Origin: an uncultured Veillonella sp.
GTDB taxonomy: Bacteria > Bacillota > Negativicutes > Veillonellales > Veillonellaceae
Direction of reading: 5' to 3'
NCBI RefSeq assembly: GCF_905209685.1
Contig: NZ_CAJLUB010000079.1
Coordinates: 1-8,516, forward strand
DNA length: 8,516 nt
The position numbers and the translations under genes are program-made. Below the pieces are notes generated by a model. It did not search any database. It worked only from the letters and a program-made list of their open reading frames with translations, and was not told the DNA's origin. The first letter of the stretch is position 1, and each line of letters starts with the position of its first letter. This document shows positions 1 through 5,578 of the stretch, piece by piece.

Positions 1-862
1 AATAATTCACCACAGTTACAGGATCATTGTTACGGTATTTGCGATTACTACGTTGATAATCTCGTTCTACCAAGTTATGTAGGGCTTCTCCTAATAACTT
101 CCAAAAACCATCAGTATCTTCCGTTGGTATACCAAGAACAATAGAGTTTCCTTTGGAATATGTAATACATGTGGAGGTTATATTATCAAGAATTGGCAAA
201 TATACGATAATGACACCACACGCTCCTAGCATATCCTTAAGAGGCTCTTTCACACCAGCTAATGGTTCGCTCTTAAGGTCCTCAATTTTAGGTATAAATT
301 TTCTTAGCATCTCTGCATCATAAGAATTTACCTCTACAAAACGCGCCTGTTCTTTCGTGATTTGTACCAATGTATAAATCGCACTCTTTTTAGCTGGCTC
401 CATATCCTTAATATTTTCATATACTAAGGGCATAACCATTTCATTATCTACATTTTTTAAAGAAGCTACCTCAAAAAACTTTTGTAAATTATTAACCTGC
501 TCCGCTGCCTTTTTTGTTTCTGGCACTATACCTAAACGCGCAAGTTTGGCATAACCAAAGGGCTTAGCAAAGTTAATTTCTTCATCAATAGAGTTCTCAT
601 ACTCTACTTTTAATATCTTCTCTCTGTAATTAGCTTCTAATCCATTCCAAAAACTAGCCTCTACACCAAACACCCGTTCAAGACGCATTGCTACAGCCTG
701 TGTTAGTGGAACTTCACCATTAATGAGCTTACTGATGTGCTTCTCACTCATATCCATTCGTGTAGCTAATTCTTTTTGCGTCATATGCCTATCTTCTAAA
801 ACCTCTTTTATTGTCATTCCAGGCGGTATAGCAATAAAAGTTTTACTCTCATATATCTTCAT
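1..862 (-). CDS. HigA-type antitoxin with HTH and ImmA/IrrE-like domain (partial, runs off left edge)
   Basis: The minus-strand frame is open from an ATG at 860-862 to base 1, giving 287 residues with the C-terminus missing. A good AGGAG lies 8 bases upstream of the ATG. Residues 12-75 form a HigA-like XRE helix-turn-helix: PPGMTIKE, then MTQKELATRMDMSEKHISKL and an NGE turn. Residues 100-200 form a helical linker. Residues 205-265 match the ImmA/IrrE fold (GVIIVYLP, then a strand pair, then GFWKLLGEALHNL). In that family the last segment normally carries the zinc motif HExxH; here it reads G-E-A-L-H, so the first histidine is missing and peptidase activity is doubtful. By family it should bind DNA, repress its own operon and neutralise a RelE/HigB-type toxin. 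The toxin gene upstream is only a remnant, so this looks like an orphan antitoxin or a host-maintained regulator. The domain calls are confident; the partner is inferred. Confidence 0.85.
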   Translation of the reverse strand, partial: MKIYESKTFIAIPPGMTIKEVLEDRHMTQKELATRMDMSEKHISKLINGEVPLTQAVAMRLERVFGVEASFWNGLEANYREKILKVEYENSIDEEINFAKPFGYAKLARLGIVPETKKAAEQVNNLQKFFEVASLKNVDNEMVMPLVYENIKDMEPAKKSAIYTLVQITKEQARFVEVNSYDAEMLRKFIPKIEDLKSEPLAGVKEPLKDMLGACGVIIVYLPILDNITSTCITYSKGNSIVLGIPTEDTDGFWKLLGEALHNLVERDYQRSNRKYRNNDPVTVVNY

Positions 863-878
863 AGGTATATCTCCTATA

Positions 879-956
879 CTAATGATAATCAATAATTTCT
901 TGAATCTCTACTACGTGAAACGTTCCATCAATATGTCACCGACTCTCTCAAATCAT
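879..956 (-). pseudogene. Remnant of a RelE/HigB-type toxin C-terminus
   Basis: In the frame ending at the stop at 879-881, 16 bases upstream of the antitoxin ATG, the minus strand reads DGTFHVVEIQEIIDYH. This closely resembles the last residues of RelE/HigB-type killer proteins, which typically end in a VxEIVDYH-like sequence. The same frame further upstream reads M-I-stop-E-S-R-stop-H, which resembles the family's internal MIQxxxGRCH segment with two stop codons and with the part between RCH and the C-terminus deleted. No intact toxin frame exists between 863 and 1195. The position directly before the antitoxin matches higBA gene order. The call rests on a short match read by eye. Confidence 0.5.
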
Positions 957-994
957 AGTGAATGGTTGATACAATATAAATGGCCATTTATAAT

Positions 995-1071
995 AATTTA
1001 CCTAGTAGGTTAATTCTATTATACTCCCTCAAATACAAACGTAAATATACAATTTACCAATTAGGTAAATT
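995..1071 (-). promoter_or_regulatory. Antitoxin promoter flanked by two matching palindromic operators
   Basis: On the minus strand a TATAAT -10 box (1018-1023) lies 16 bases from a weak TTTACG -35 box (1040-1045). Two inverted repeats of the same design flank it. One is AATTTACC-aatta-GGTAAATT at 1051-1071, which is perfect. The other is AATTTACC-tagta-GGTTAATT at 995-1015, with one mismatch. Both have 8-base arms and a 5-base centre, and their centres are 56 bp apart. One sits just upstream of the -35 box and one just downstream of the -10 box. This is the arrangement expected of a HigA-type autorepressor acting on its own promoter. Binding itself is inferred. Confidence 0.65.
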
Positions 1072-1175
1072 ATTTTATAATATCTAGTATTATAAATCAT
1101 ATATGCTATTAATAATTAATATTGAAATTTTTCATTTTTGTAGCTTAGGTTACATTATTACGTGTTAAAATAGTT

Positions 1176-1181
1176 TATACT
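1176..1181 (+). promoter_or_regulatory. Possible -10 box of the reductase operon
   Basis: TATACT lies just ahead of the folded leader and would start transcription near 1188. No convincing -35 hexamer is found 16-18 bases upstream, so an activator or an alternative sigma factor may be needed, or the call may be wrong. The stretch 1072-1175 is very AT-rich and shows nothing else. Confidence 0.3.
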
Positions 1182-1191
1182 AGGAACATCA

Positions 1192-1306
1192 GGTCAGTAT
1201 TTAATACCCGTACTGATCGTTACGCCGGGTTTTGGTGAGGCATCGCCTAGTTGATCTCATCACGCTGTACGTATACGTGCGAAGCTTTCACAAAACCCAA
1301 CGGCGT
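1192..1306 (+). ncRNA. Structured 5' leader or intergenic RNA of unknown class
   Basis: Two foldable parts are visible. A first hairpin pairs GGTCAGTA (1192-1199) with TACTGATC (1211-1218), with one G-U pair. A long second element is closed by ACGCCG (1222-1227) with CGGCGT (1301-1306) and GGTTTTG (1228-1234) with CAAAACC (1291-1297). A three-base bulge (1298-1300) interrupts it, and a TGA/TCA extension follows after one bulged G. Inside are a small GGC-atc-GCC hairpin at 1239-1247, an alternative TGGTGA/TCATCA pairing, and CGC/GCG (1263-1265 with 1279-1281) around ACGTATACGT. No U-run follows, so it is not a plain terminator. It lies in the leader of the reductase operon, about 90 bases before the start codon. 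I do not recognise it as a known riboswitch; it could be an unknown cis-regulator or a palindromic mobile remnant. Confidence 0.5.
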
Positions 1307-1394
1307 ATATAGATTACATATAAAGAATTACATAGATTAACTAAGTAGTTTAGGCCACTATTCTCCGCAGAGAGGGCTCGAGAAAGGATTTACA

Positions 1395-2351
1395 ATGGCA
1401 CAAATCGCAGCAAATTTACAACGCATTAAAAACGGCCAACGCCGTTATGCAATTACACCTCGCATTCCTGGAGGTTTCATTCAACCTGAACAATTACAAA
1501 AATATATCGACGTAGCCAATGAGTTCGGCGCCGTTCTTAAATTGACTGGCAGCCAACGCATTATGATTACGAATTTGAAAGCAGAAGACGTAGATAAAGC
1601 TTGGGAAATGCTCGGCATGGAGCCAGCGTACACTGTTTCTAACCGCGTGCGCAGCGTAAAAATCTGCCCAGGTACTACATTCTGTAAACGTGCTAAACAA
1701 GATAGCGTACATCTTGGCATGCAAATCGAGCGCAAATATTTGTCTCAAGAAATGCCAAGCAAAATGAAAATCGGCGTGTCCGGTTGTCTTAACTCTTGTA
1801 CTGAAAGCCGCATGAAAGATGTTGGTATCATCGGTACTGTAGAAGGTTGGAATGTGTACGCTGGCGGTAGCGGCGGCGCGCATCCACGCATCGGCGACCT
1901 CATCGCAGAAGTAACAACTGAAAAAGAAGCTCTTGCATTAGTAGATCGAATTATCGCATACTATAAAGAAAACGCACAAATTGAACGTATGGGCGAATTC
2001 ATTGACCGCATTGGTTTAGAGGCTTTCAAAGCAGCTGTATTGGGCGACCTTGAAGGTGCTCCAGCTGAAAGCAAATCTGATGAACCAGCTGTGTTCTTGC
2101 CTGGTCATGGTAACGATCCTGAACCAGAAGCACCACGCCTCGAAGCAGGTGCTCCTATCACACCAGACACAATCATTCGCGACATCGTGGATACATATCC
2201 AAATGTGGTGCCTGTATTACAAAGCATCGGCATGGGTTGCCTTGGTTGCCCATCTTCTACAGCTGAACCATTGTGGCAAGCTGCAGAAATCCACGGTGTT
2301 AATGTATACGATTTAGTTCAAAAATTAGAAACTGCACGAAAAGGAGCTTAA
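1395..2351 (+). CDS. Sulfite/nitrite reductase-like siroheme [4Fe-4S] protein fused to a DUF1858 redox domain
   Basis: A protein of 318 residues with AAAGGA six bases before the ATG. Residues 5-75 resemble the ferredoxin-like half domain of nitrite/sulfite reductases (RRYAITPRIPGG, then LKLTGSQRIMITN). Residues 85-215 carry the siroheme-[4Fe-4S] signature C91-x5-C97 and C131-x3-C135 (KICPGTTFCKRA and SGCLNSCTE), followed by the usual GGSGGAHPRIGD loop. An acidic, proline-rich linker spans about 219-254. The C-terminal 64 residues form a DUF1858 domain with a C282-x2-C285 redox pair (GMGCLGCPSS), as found associated with hybrid-cluster proteins. The protein is much shorter than assimilatory SirA/CysI and resembles the small low-spin sulfite reductase type of anaerobes. 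No flavin domain is present, so electrons must come from a partner. It is the first gene of a two-gene operon and the substrate cannot be told from sequence. Confidence 0.8.
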   Translation: MAQIAANLQRIKNGQRRYAITPRIPGGFIQPEQLQKYIDVANEFGAVLKLTGSQRIMITNLKAEDVDKAWEMLGMEPAYTVSNRVRSVKICPGTTFCKRAKQDSVHLGMQIERKYLSQEMPSKMKIGVSGCLNSCTESRMKDVGIIGTVEGWNVYAGGSGGAHPRIGDLIAEVTTEKEALALVDRIIAYYKENAQIERMGEFIDRIGLEAFKAAVLGDLEGAPAESKSDEPAVFLPGHGNDPEPEAPRLEAGAPITPDTIIRDIVDTYPNVVPVLQSIGMGCLGCPSSTAEPLWQAAEIHGVNVYDLVQKLETARKGA

Positions 2352-2352
2352 T

Positions 2353-3018
2353 ATGTCCGCATTCTTAGGTCACATCCATTACTGGTTATATCGTAAAATT
2401 CAATTGCTCGTTGAGCGTGAAAACTTGATTTTAGAAAAAACAACTAAGGTTGTTGATGATTTGGCAGAGGAATTACATTCCATTTCCGTAGATACATACG
2501 GCGAGCCAATCAACCCTAGTATTCCACTAGAAAATATCATTGACCATGGCAATATCCATGGCTGGTTGTCCAACCAAATCAACATCGCTTCCGTTCGCGA
2601 AGCAGCTTTCATCAAAGATTTGCTCGACACTAACTCCGGCGATGAAGCCGTACATGTAGTAACAGCTATTCTTGATGCATTCGCAGTACAAGGTCAAGCT
2701 TGTGGCGTTGTGGCGCAAGACAGTCTTGAGGAACACACTGCACCTGCTATTTACAATGCACTTCAAAACTTCTATGTAAACGGCATGCCTTGTGATGGTG
2801 GTGACCAAGTTGTTTCTGAAAGCCCAGATGAATTTACATGGGTTGGGGATCACAGATTACAAGCAGGCTACTGGCGTACAGCGGGCGTTGACCCTAAGTT
2901 CATGGCATTGGCGTACCAAACATGGTTTGAAGCCTTTGTAAAAGCGGTAGATCCAAACTTTGAACTTGTAACGACTGAAGAAAACGGCACACGTTTATAC
3001 TCCATTCGTAAAAAATAA
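2353..3018 (+). CDS. Conserved protein of unknown function, partner of the reductase
   Basis: A protein of 221 residues that starts one base after the reductase stop, so the two are co-transcribed and probably translationally coupled (GGAG lies inside the end of the reductase gene). It has no signal peptide or membrane segment. The N-terminus FLGHIHYWLYRKIQLL is a recognisable conserved opening with an H8-x-H10 pair. Other visible landmarks are C117 (GQACGVV) and C147 in NGMPCDGGDQ, with a tryptophan- and tyrosine-rich segment at 163-192. The paired histidines and two cysteines could bind metal or heme, but this is only a possibility. The strict pairing with a siroheme protein suggests a role in its maturation or electron supply. 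I do not recognise a named family. The gene ends in two tandem stops and a strong terminator. Confidence 0.7.
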   Translation: MSAFLGHIHYWLYRKIQLLVERENLILEKTTKVVDDLAEELHSISVDTYGEPINPSIPLENIIDHGNIHGWLSNQINIASVREAAFIKDLLDTNSGDEAVHVVTAILDAFAVQGQACGVVAQDSLEEHTAPAIYNALQNFYVNGMPCDGGDQVVSESPDEFTWVGDHRLQAGYWRTAGVDPKFMALAYQTWFEAFVKAVDPNFELVTTEENGTRLYSIRKK

Positions 3019-3047
3019 TAAAGTATCTACTCTCAGATATATGTACC

Positions 3048-3079
3048 AAAAAACGAGTGTTTACATGCGCTCGTTTTTT
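3048..3079 (+). terminator. Intrinsic terminator of the reductase operon
   Basis: A 12-bp stem pairs AAAAAACGAGTG (3048-3059) with CGCTCGTTTTTT (3068-3079), with one G-U pair and an 8-base loop. It ends in six T residues and lies 30 bases after the stop codon of the second operon gene. The A-run on the other arm could also stop transcription from the right. Confidence 0.9.
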
Positions 3080-3157
3080 CTTGCCTAATATTTGGTTATT
3101 TAAGTTTTCTATATATTTCTTCCCTATTTTTGCAAAACTGTAGCTATAGGCACAGCA

Positions 3158-3215
3158 TTGATAAGTAATATCATTTATAATATAACCATAAGATAAATAC
3201 ATCCTATTATGTATT
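3158..3215 (+). promoter_or_regulatory. Promoter of the cupin gene with an inverted repeat at the start site
   Basis: TTGATA (3158-3163) and TATAAC (3181-3186) are separated by exactly 17 bases; each matches five of six consensus bases. The predicted start is near 3193. A perfect inverted repeat AATACAT-cctatt-ATGTATT spans 3196-3215, where a repressor would block initiation. A second small inverted repeat AGCTTT/AAAGCT (3242-3260) lies just before the AGGAGG at 3267-3272. The boxes are seen directly; operator function is inferred. Confidence 0.6.
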
Positions 3216-3278
3216 AACACATCGTATTAAGTATAAACATAAGCTTTCAAAATAAAAGCTAGAATTAGGAGGTCTATT

Positions 3279-3566
3279 ATGGCAGGCACAGTTAATCAAG
3301 AATTAGGTTTATTATTCCAAGGTCCTAACTATGTAATCGTTAAAAAAGGCGGCAAAGCTGGCGAAAAGGTTGAAAAACACAACCATCCAGAAGCTAACGT
3401 AATCTTTACAGTAGTTAAAGGTAAAGTACAAGTATTCCTTAACGAAACTGAAGAACACGTACTTGTTCCAGGCCAAGTATTAGAATTCAACGGCGACAAC
3501 TACATTCAAGCTACACTTGTAGAAGACAGCGAATTTGTTGTAAACCTTATTCATAAACCTGAATAA
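3279..3566 (+). CDS. Small single-domain cupin
   Basis: A protein of 95 residues with a perfect AGGAGG six bases before the ATG. Residues 18-92 are a conserved beta-barrel cupin: the first motif contains H34-N-H36 (EKHNHPEANVIF, then KGKVQVFLN), and the second contains PGQVLEFNGDNY. The normal glutamate of motif 1 is N40 or offset to E38, and the histidine of motif 2 is replaced by tyrosine (Y75). The metal site is therefore reduced or altered, and a binding or sensor role is as likely as catalysis. It has its own promoter and terminator, so it is a monocistronic unit. No signal peptide is seen and the ligand is unknown. Confidence 0.8.
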   Translation: MAGTVNQELGLLFQGPNYVIVKKGGKAGEKVEKHNHPEANVIFTVVKGKVQVFLNETEEHVLVPGQVLEFNGDNYIQATLVEDSEFVVNLIHKPE

Positions 3567-3594
3567 AAACTAGTTTAAACATAAACCCTATAAG

Positions 3595-3632
3595 AAAAGG
3601 CGGTTAATCATTTGAGATTAACCGCCTTTTTT
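3595..3632. terminator. Bidirectional intrinsic terminator between the cupin and nitroreductase genes
   Basis: A perfect 15-bp stem pairs AAAAGGCGGTTAATC (3595-3609) with GATTAACCGCCTTTT (3616-3630) around a 6-base loop. A T-run lies on the plus strand (3627-3632) and an A-run on the other arm. It can end the cupin transcript from the left and the nitroreductase transcript, whose stop is at 3656, from the right. Confidence 0.92.
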
Positions 3633-3655
3633 ATGGAGCTTACATTTTGTAGAGC

Positions 3656-4176
3656 TTAAAAGGAATTATATATTGTTAGCTCACTTAGATCAGACCATTT
3701 TGTATGGCCCGGTGCAGGTGCGCAGTCTGGATGAGGATATCCAATAGGAAAGATAGCTACAGGAATGATAGTATCCGGTAAATTATAAGCCGTACGCACT
3801 TTAGCGGGATCAAAATGAGCAATCCATGTTGTACCAAGGCCCATATCTGCGACTTGGAACATAATATGAGAGCCTACAATACTAGCGTCTACAGTGCCTA
3901 AATCCGCATCATCGTACTCTCGTTTCCAGCTTACCTTATTATCGTAACAAACAATAATAGCCAACGGCGCATTAAAATGACCATTTGTGCAGTCTTTTAA
4001 CTTATTAAGACTATCTGCTGTATTTAATACAAGTAGTCGTTGTGGCTGATAATTATGAGCTGTAGGCGCTAATCTTGCTGCCGCTAAGATACTATCTACC
4101 TTCTCCTGCTCTACAGGCTTCGTATCAAATTTTCGAACTGAATACCGTTCTGTGGCTAATCTTTAAAATCTTTCAT
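3656..4176 (-). pseudogene. Nitroreductase-family protein, frameshifted near the N-terminus
   Basis: The natural start is the ATG at 4174-4176 with AAGGAG nine bases upstream. That frame reads M-K-D-F-K-D and stops at TAG (4156-4158). One base later the -1 frame continues without interruption to the stop at 3656: LATERYSVRKFDTKPVE, then ARLAPTAHNYQPQRLLV, and the long frame ending IYNSF. Restoring one base at about 4159-4161 gives a 173-residue protein, the normal size of a single-domain FMN nitroreductase. Its signature RYSVRKF lies in the shifted part. The shifted frame has a TAA directly upstream and no start codon before a TTG at 3962-3964, which would remove the FMN-binding N-terminus. 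By family it would reduce nitro or quinone compounds using NAD(P)H. It may be a real pseudogene, a phase variant or a sequence error. Confidence 0.8.
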
Positions 4177-4263
4177 TAGATCTCACTCCTTAATGTTATA
4201 TCAGGCATTATATTTTAATCGGAAAAATCATAAAACCTACTAATTATAAGATTTTAGTATTAT

Positions 4264-5280
4264 TTATGTAATTGATTTATATATAATTTCGAGTCTATCA
4301 ATAAAATCTATAGGAATTTGTGTAGCTTCTTTATATTTTTGTTTTAATTCATTAATTAAGTCTACAATATGCTTTGAGTCGTCATCTCCACTAACTTCTG
4401 ACTTAAAAACTCCTCTGCATTCAGCTATAAGAGAACTAACAAGTAATTTATCATTTAATAATATTGCTGTCATAATCAATACACCATAAATTCCTTTTAA
4501 TGATTTCTTATCTCTACTTGTTATTTCACCTTTCTCTCGTTTAAGTACACCATTTGGTACGATGGTATATAAAATATTACCTGGTATATTATATACAGAT
4601 CGACAACCAAAGAAATTTAAACTATGAGCTGCACAATTACGAAAACGACGAATTGCCTCTAATGTATTAATTAATAACTCTATTTTATCTTTACACGTAA
4701 TCAAATCAGTAGGAAGTAAAAGATTAGCCACTTCTCTTTTATGTTTTGTACTTAATAATCTAAATATATTAATAGCACTTCCAAAAGAAATATTTTTAAA
4801 TAAAATCCATGGTGGAACATGATTATGATATTTTAAATAATACTTCGTAGGCTGTTTTGCATTACATATATCAAGCTGTTTATTAATCTCTTGCTTTACC
4901 TTTGCAAAGCTAAGATGATTTATCTGTCGTTTATAGTATCTAGCATGTAAATAATCATCTTGATGTACCCCTAAATGATTTGAGATTACATAGGATAGTC
5001 TTGTCTTAAATAATGTTTCAATCATTAAACTATATTTCATAGTAATAGATTGAATACCTTTATCTATAAAAGAAAAAATATAAATATCTTCTAGCTTTAC
5101 ATTATCTTTAAACCTGTCATTGGACAACATAAAAACAGATTTATATCCATTGATTAAATCATAATAAGAAGACGTCATAATAAGGCGTTTTGCTCGATCT
5201 CGATTAGTAATAATAAGCTTACGAGACTCTAGTAAATTAAGCTGCTTATCTAAATCCAAAAATGGTTTATCAAAAGCCAT
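4264..5280 (-). CDS. Abi_2/AbiF-family abortive-infection HEPN protein (putative RNA-guarded toxin)
   Basis: A protein of 338 residues, with GGGAG eight bases before the ATG. Family landmarks in order: an N-terminal KPFLDLDKQLNLLESR helix typical of Abi_2; SSYYDLINGYK at 37-47; an IDKGIQ...LMIETLFKTRLSYVI helix at 72-99; PPWILFKNISFG at 156-167; and the HEPN motif R214-N-x3-H219 in RRFRNCAAHS at 211-220. HEPN proteins with R-x4-H are usually metal-independent RNases. By family it is a cytoplasmic anti-phage growth-arrest protein. It lies directly downstream of a promoter, a short folded RNA and a terminator, so full transcripts require read-through. Low GC and rare-codon richness compared with the ompH and reductase genes suggest horizontal acquisition. 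RNase activity and toxicity are inferred from the family. Confidence 0.88.
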   Translation of the reverse strand: MAFDKPFLDLDKQLNLLESRKLIITNRDRAKRLIMTSSYYDLINGYKSVFMLSNDRFKDNVKLEDIYIFSFIDKGIQSITMKYSLMIETLFKTRLSYVISNHLGVHQDDYLHARYYKRQINHLSFAKVKQEINKQLDICNAKQPTKYYLKYHNHVPPWILFKNISFGSAINIFRLLSTKHKREVANLLLPTDLITCKDKIELLINTLEAIRRFRNCAAHSLNFFGCRSVYNIPGNILYTIVPNGVLKREKGEITSRDKKSLKGIYGVLIMTAILLNDKLLVSSLIAECRGVFKSEVSGDDDSKHIVDLINELKQKYKEATQIPIDFIDRLEIIYKSIT

Positions 5281-5303
5281 GATTAAAACTCCCTATATAA
5301 AAT

Positions 5304-5371
5304 AAAAAAGGCACTATCTATAGATAGCGCCTTAGTGACCAACGCCCTTAGCGTTGAAGTCTATTCACTAT
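5304..5371 (-). ncRNA. Candidate abiF-type small RNA (putative RNA antitoxin) ending in a terminator
   Basis: Read on the minus strand, the predicted transcript of about 68 nt folds into three stems. An outer stem pairs TAGTGA (5365-5370) with TCACTA (5333-5338). An inner hairpin is CAACGC-UAAGG-GCGTTG (5340-5356, 5-base loop). A 3' terminator hairpin follows (5308-5333) with U6. The RNA sits 23 bases upstream of the AbiF-family gene on the same strand, with its own promoter. Conserved small RNAs adjacent to abiF genes have been described as the abiF RNA motif, and RNA antitoxins next to AbiF-like proteins have been proposed as relatives of Cas13 guide systems. The location and fold fit that class, but I could not compare it to a covariance model. 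Confidence 0.6.
5308..5333 (-). terminator. Terminator between the small RNA and the AbiF-family gene
   Basis: On the minus strand AAGGCGCTATC pairs with GATAGTGCCTT (one G-U pair) around a TATA loop, followed by T residues down to 5304. It ends the small RNA and lets only read-through transcripts reach the toxin gene, whose Shine-Dalgarno is 11 bases further on. Confidence 0.8.
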
Positions 5372-5377
5372 CTATAG
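5312..5377. repeat. 12-bp direct repeat CACTATCTATAG bracketing the small RNA
   Basis: CACTATCTATAG occurs at 5312-5323 (terminator arm and loop) and again at 5366-5377 (transcription start and -10 region), 54 bp apart. It could reflect shared binding, alternative RNA pairing, or a duplication that created the unit. Confidence 0.8.
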
Positions 5378-5403
5378 TATATCATAATTAATGAATATCT
5401 CAA
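5376..5403 (-). promoter_or_regulatory. Promoter of the small RNA and AbiF-family gene
   Basis: On the minus strand TTGAGA (5398-5403, five of six consensus bases) and TATACT (5376-5381, five of six) are 16 bases apart. The predicted start is near 5369-5371, exactly at the outer stem of the folded RNA. No other promoter of comparable quality is seen between here and the gene. Confidence 0.7.
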
Positions 5404-5535
5404 GACATGGGAACATAACTAAATTGCATCATAACGATTAATTTAAGAACTATAATGCTATAATTGCAATAAAATGTATAACGCTTTTAATGTTTATAAT
5501 TCGCTATATAAATAAAAAAGTCCTTTAAAGTAAAA
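5404..5535. other. AT-rich spacer with no recognisable gene
   Basis: Between the AbiF-module promoter and the ompH terminator, no frame with a start codon and ribosome site and no convincing promoter or hairpin is seen on either strand. Confidence 0.6.
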
Positions 5536-5565
5536 GACCTCTAGTTAATTTCTCAACTAGAGGTC
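5536..5565 (-). terminator. Terminator of ompH
   Basis: A perfect 11-bp stem pairs GACCTCTAGTT (5536-5546) with AACTAGAGGTC (5555-5565) around an 8-base loop. On the minus strand it is followed by TTTTACTTT and lies 13 bases after the ompH stop codon. Confidence 0.85.
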
Positions 5566-5578
5566 AATTTTATGTATA

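Noticed and set aside
723..1013. Open plus-strand frame of 96 codons across the antitoxin start region
   Set aside because: It is antisense to the antitoxin N-terminus and the toxin remnant, has no ribosome site and no recognisable domain.
1481..1883. Minus-strand open frames inside the reductase gene
   Set aside because: They have no ribosome site, an unnatural composition, and lie antisense to a well-supported gene.
4156..4170. Programmed -1 frameshift in the nitroreductase
   Set aside because: The TTTTAAA run is not in the phase needed for a slippery heptamer, and slippage would have to occur at AAA GAT after a -1-frame TAA; a plain deletion explains it better.
4220..4253. Terminator after the AbiF-family gene (AAAATC/GATTTT)
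   Set aside because: The stem has only six AT-rich pairs with a loop of about 20 bases, too weak to call.
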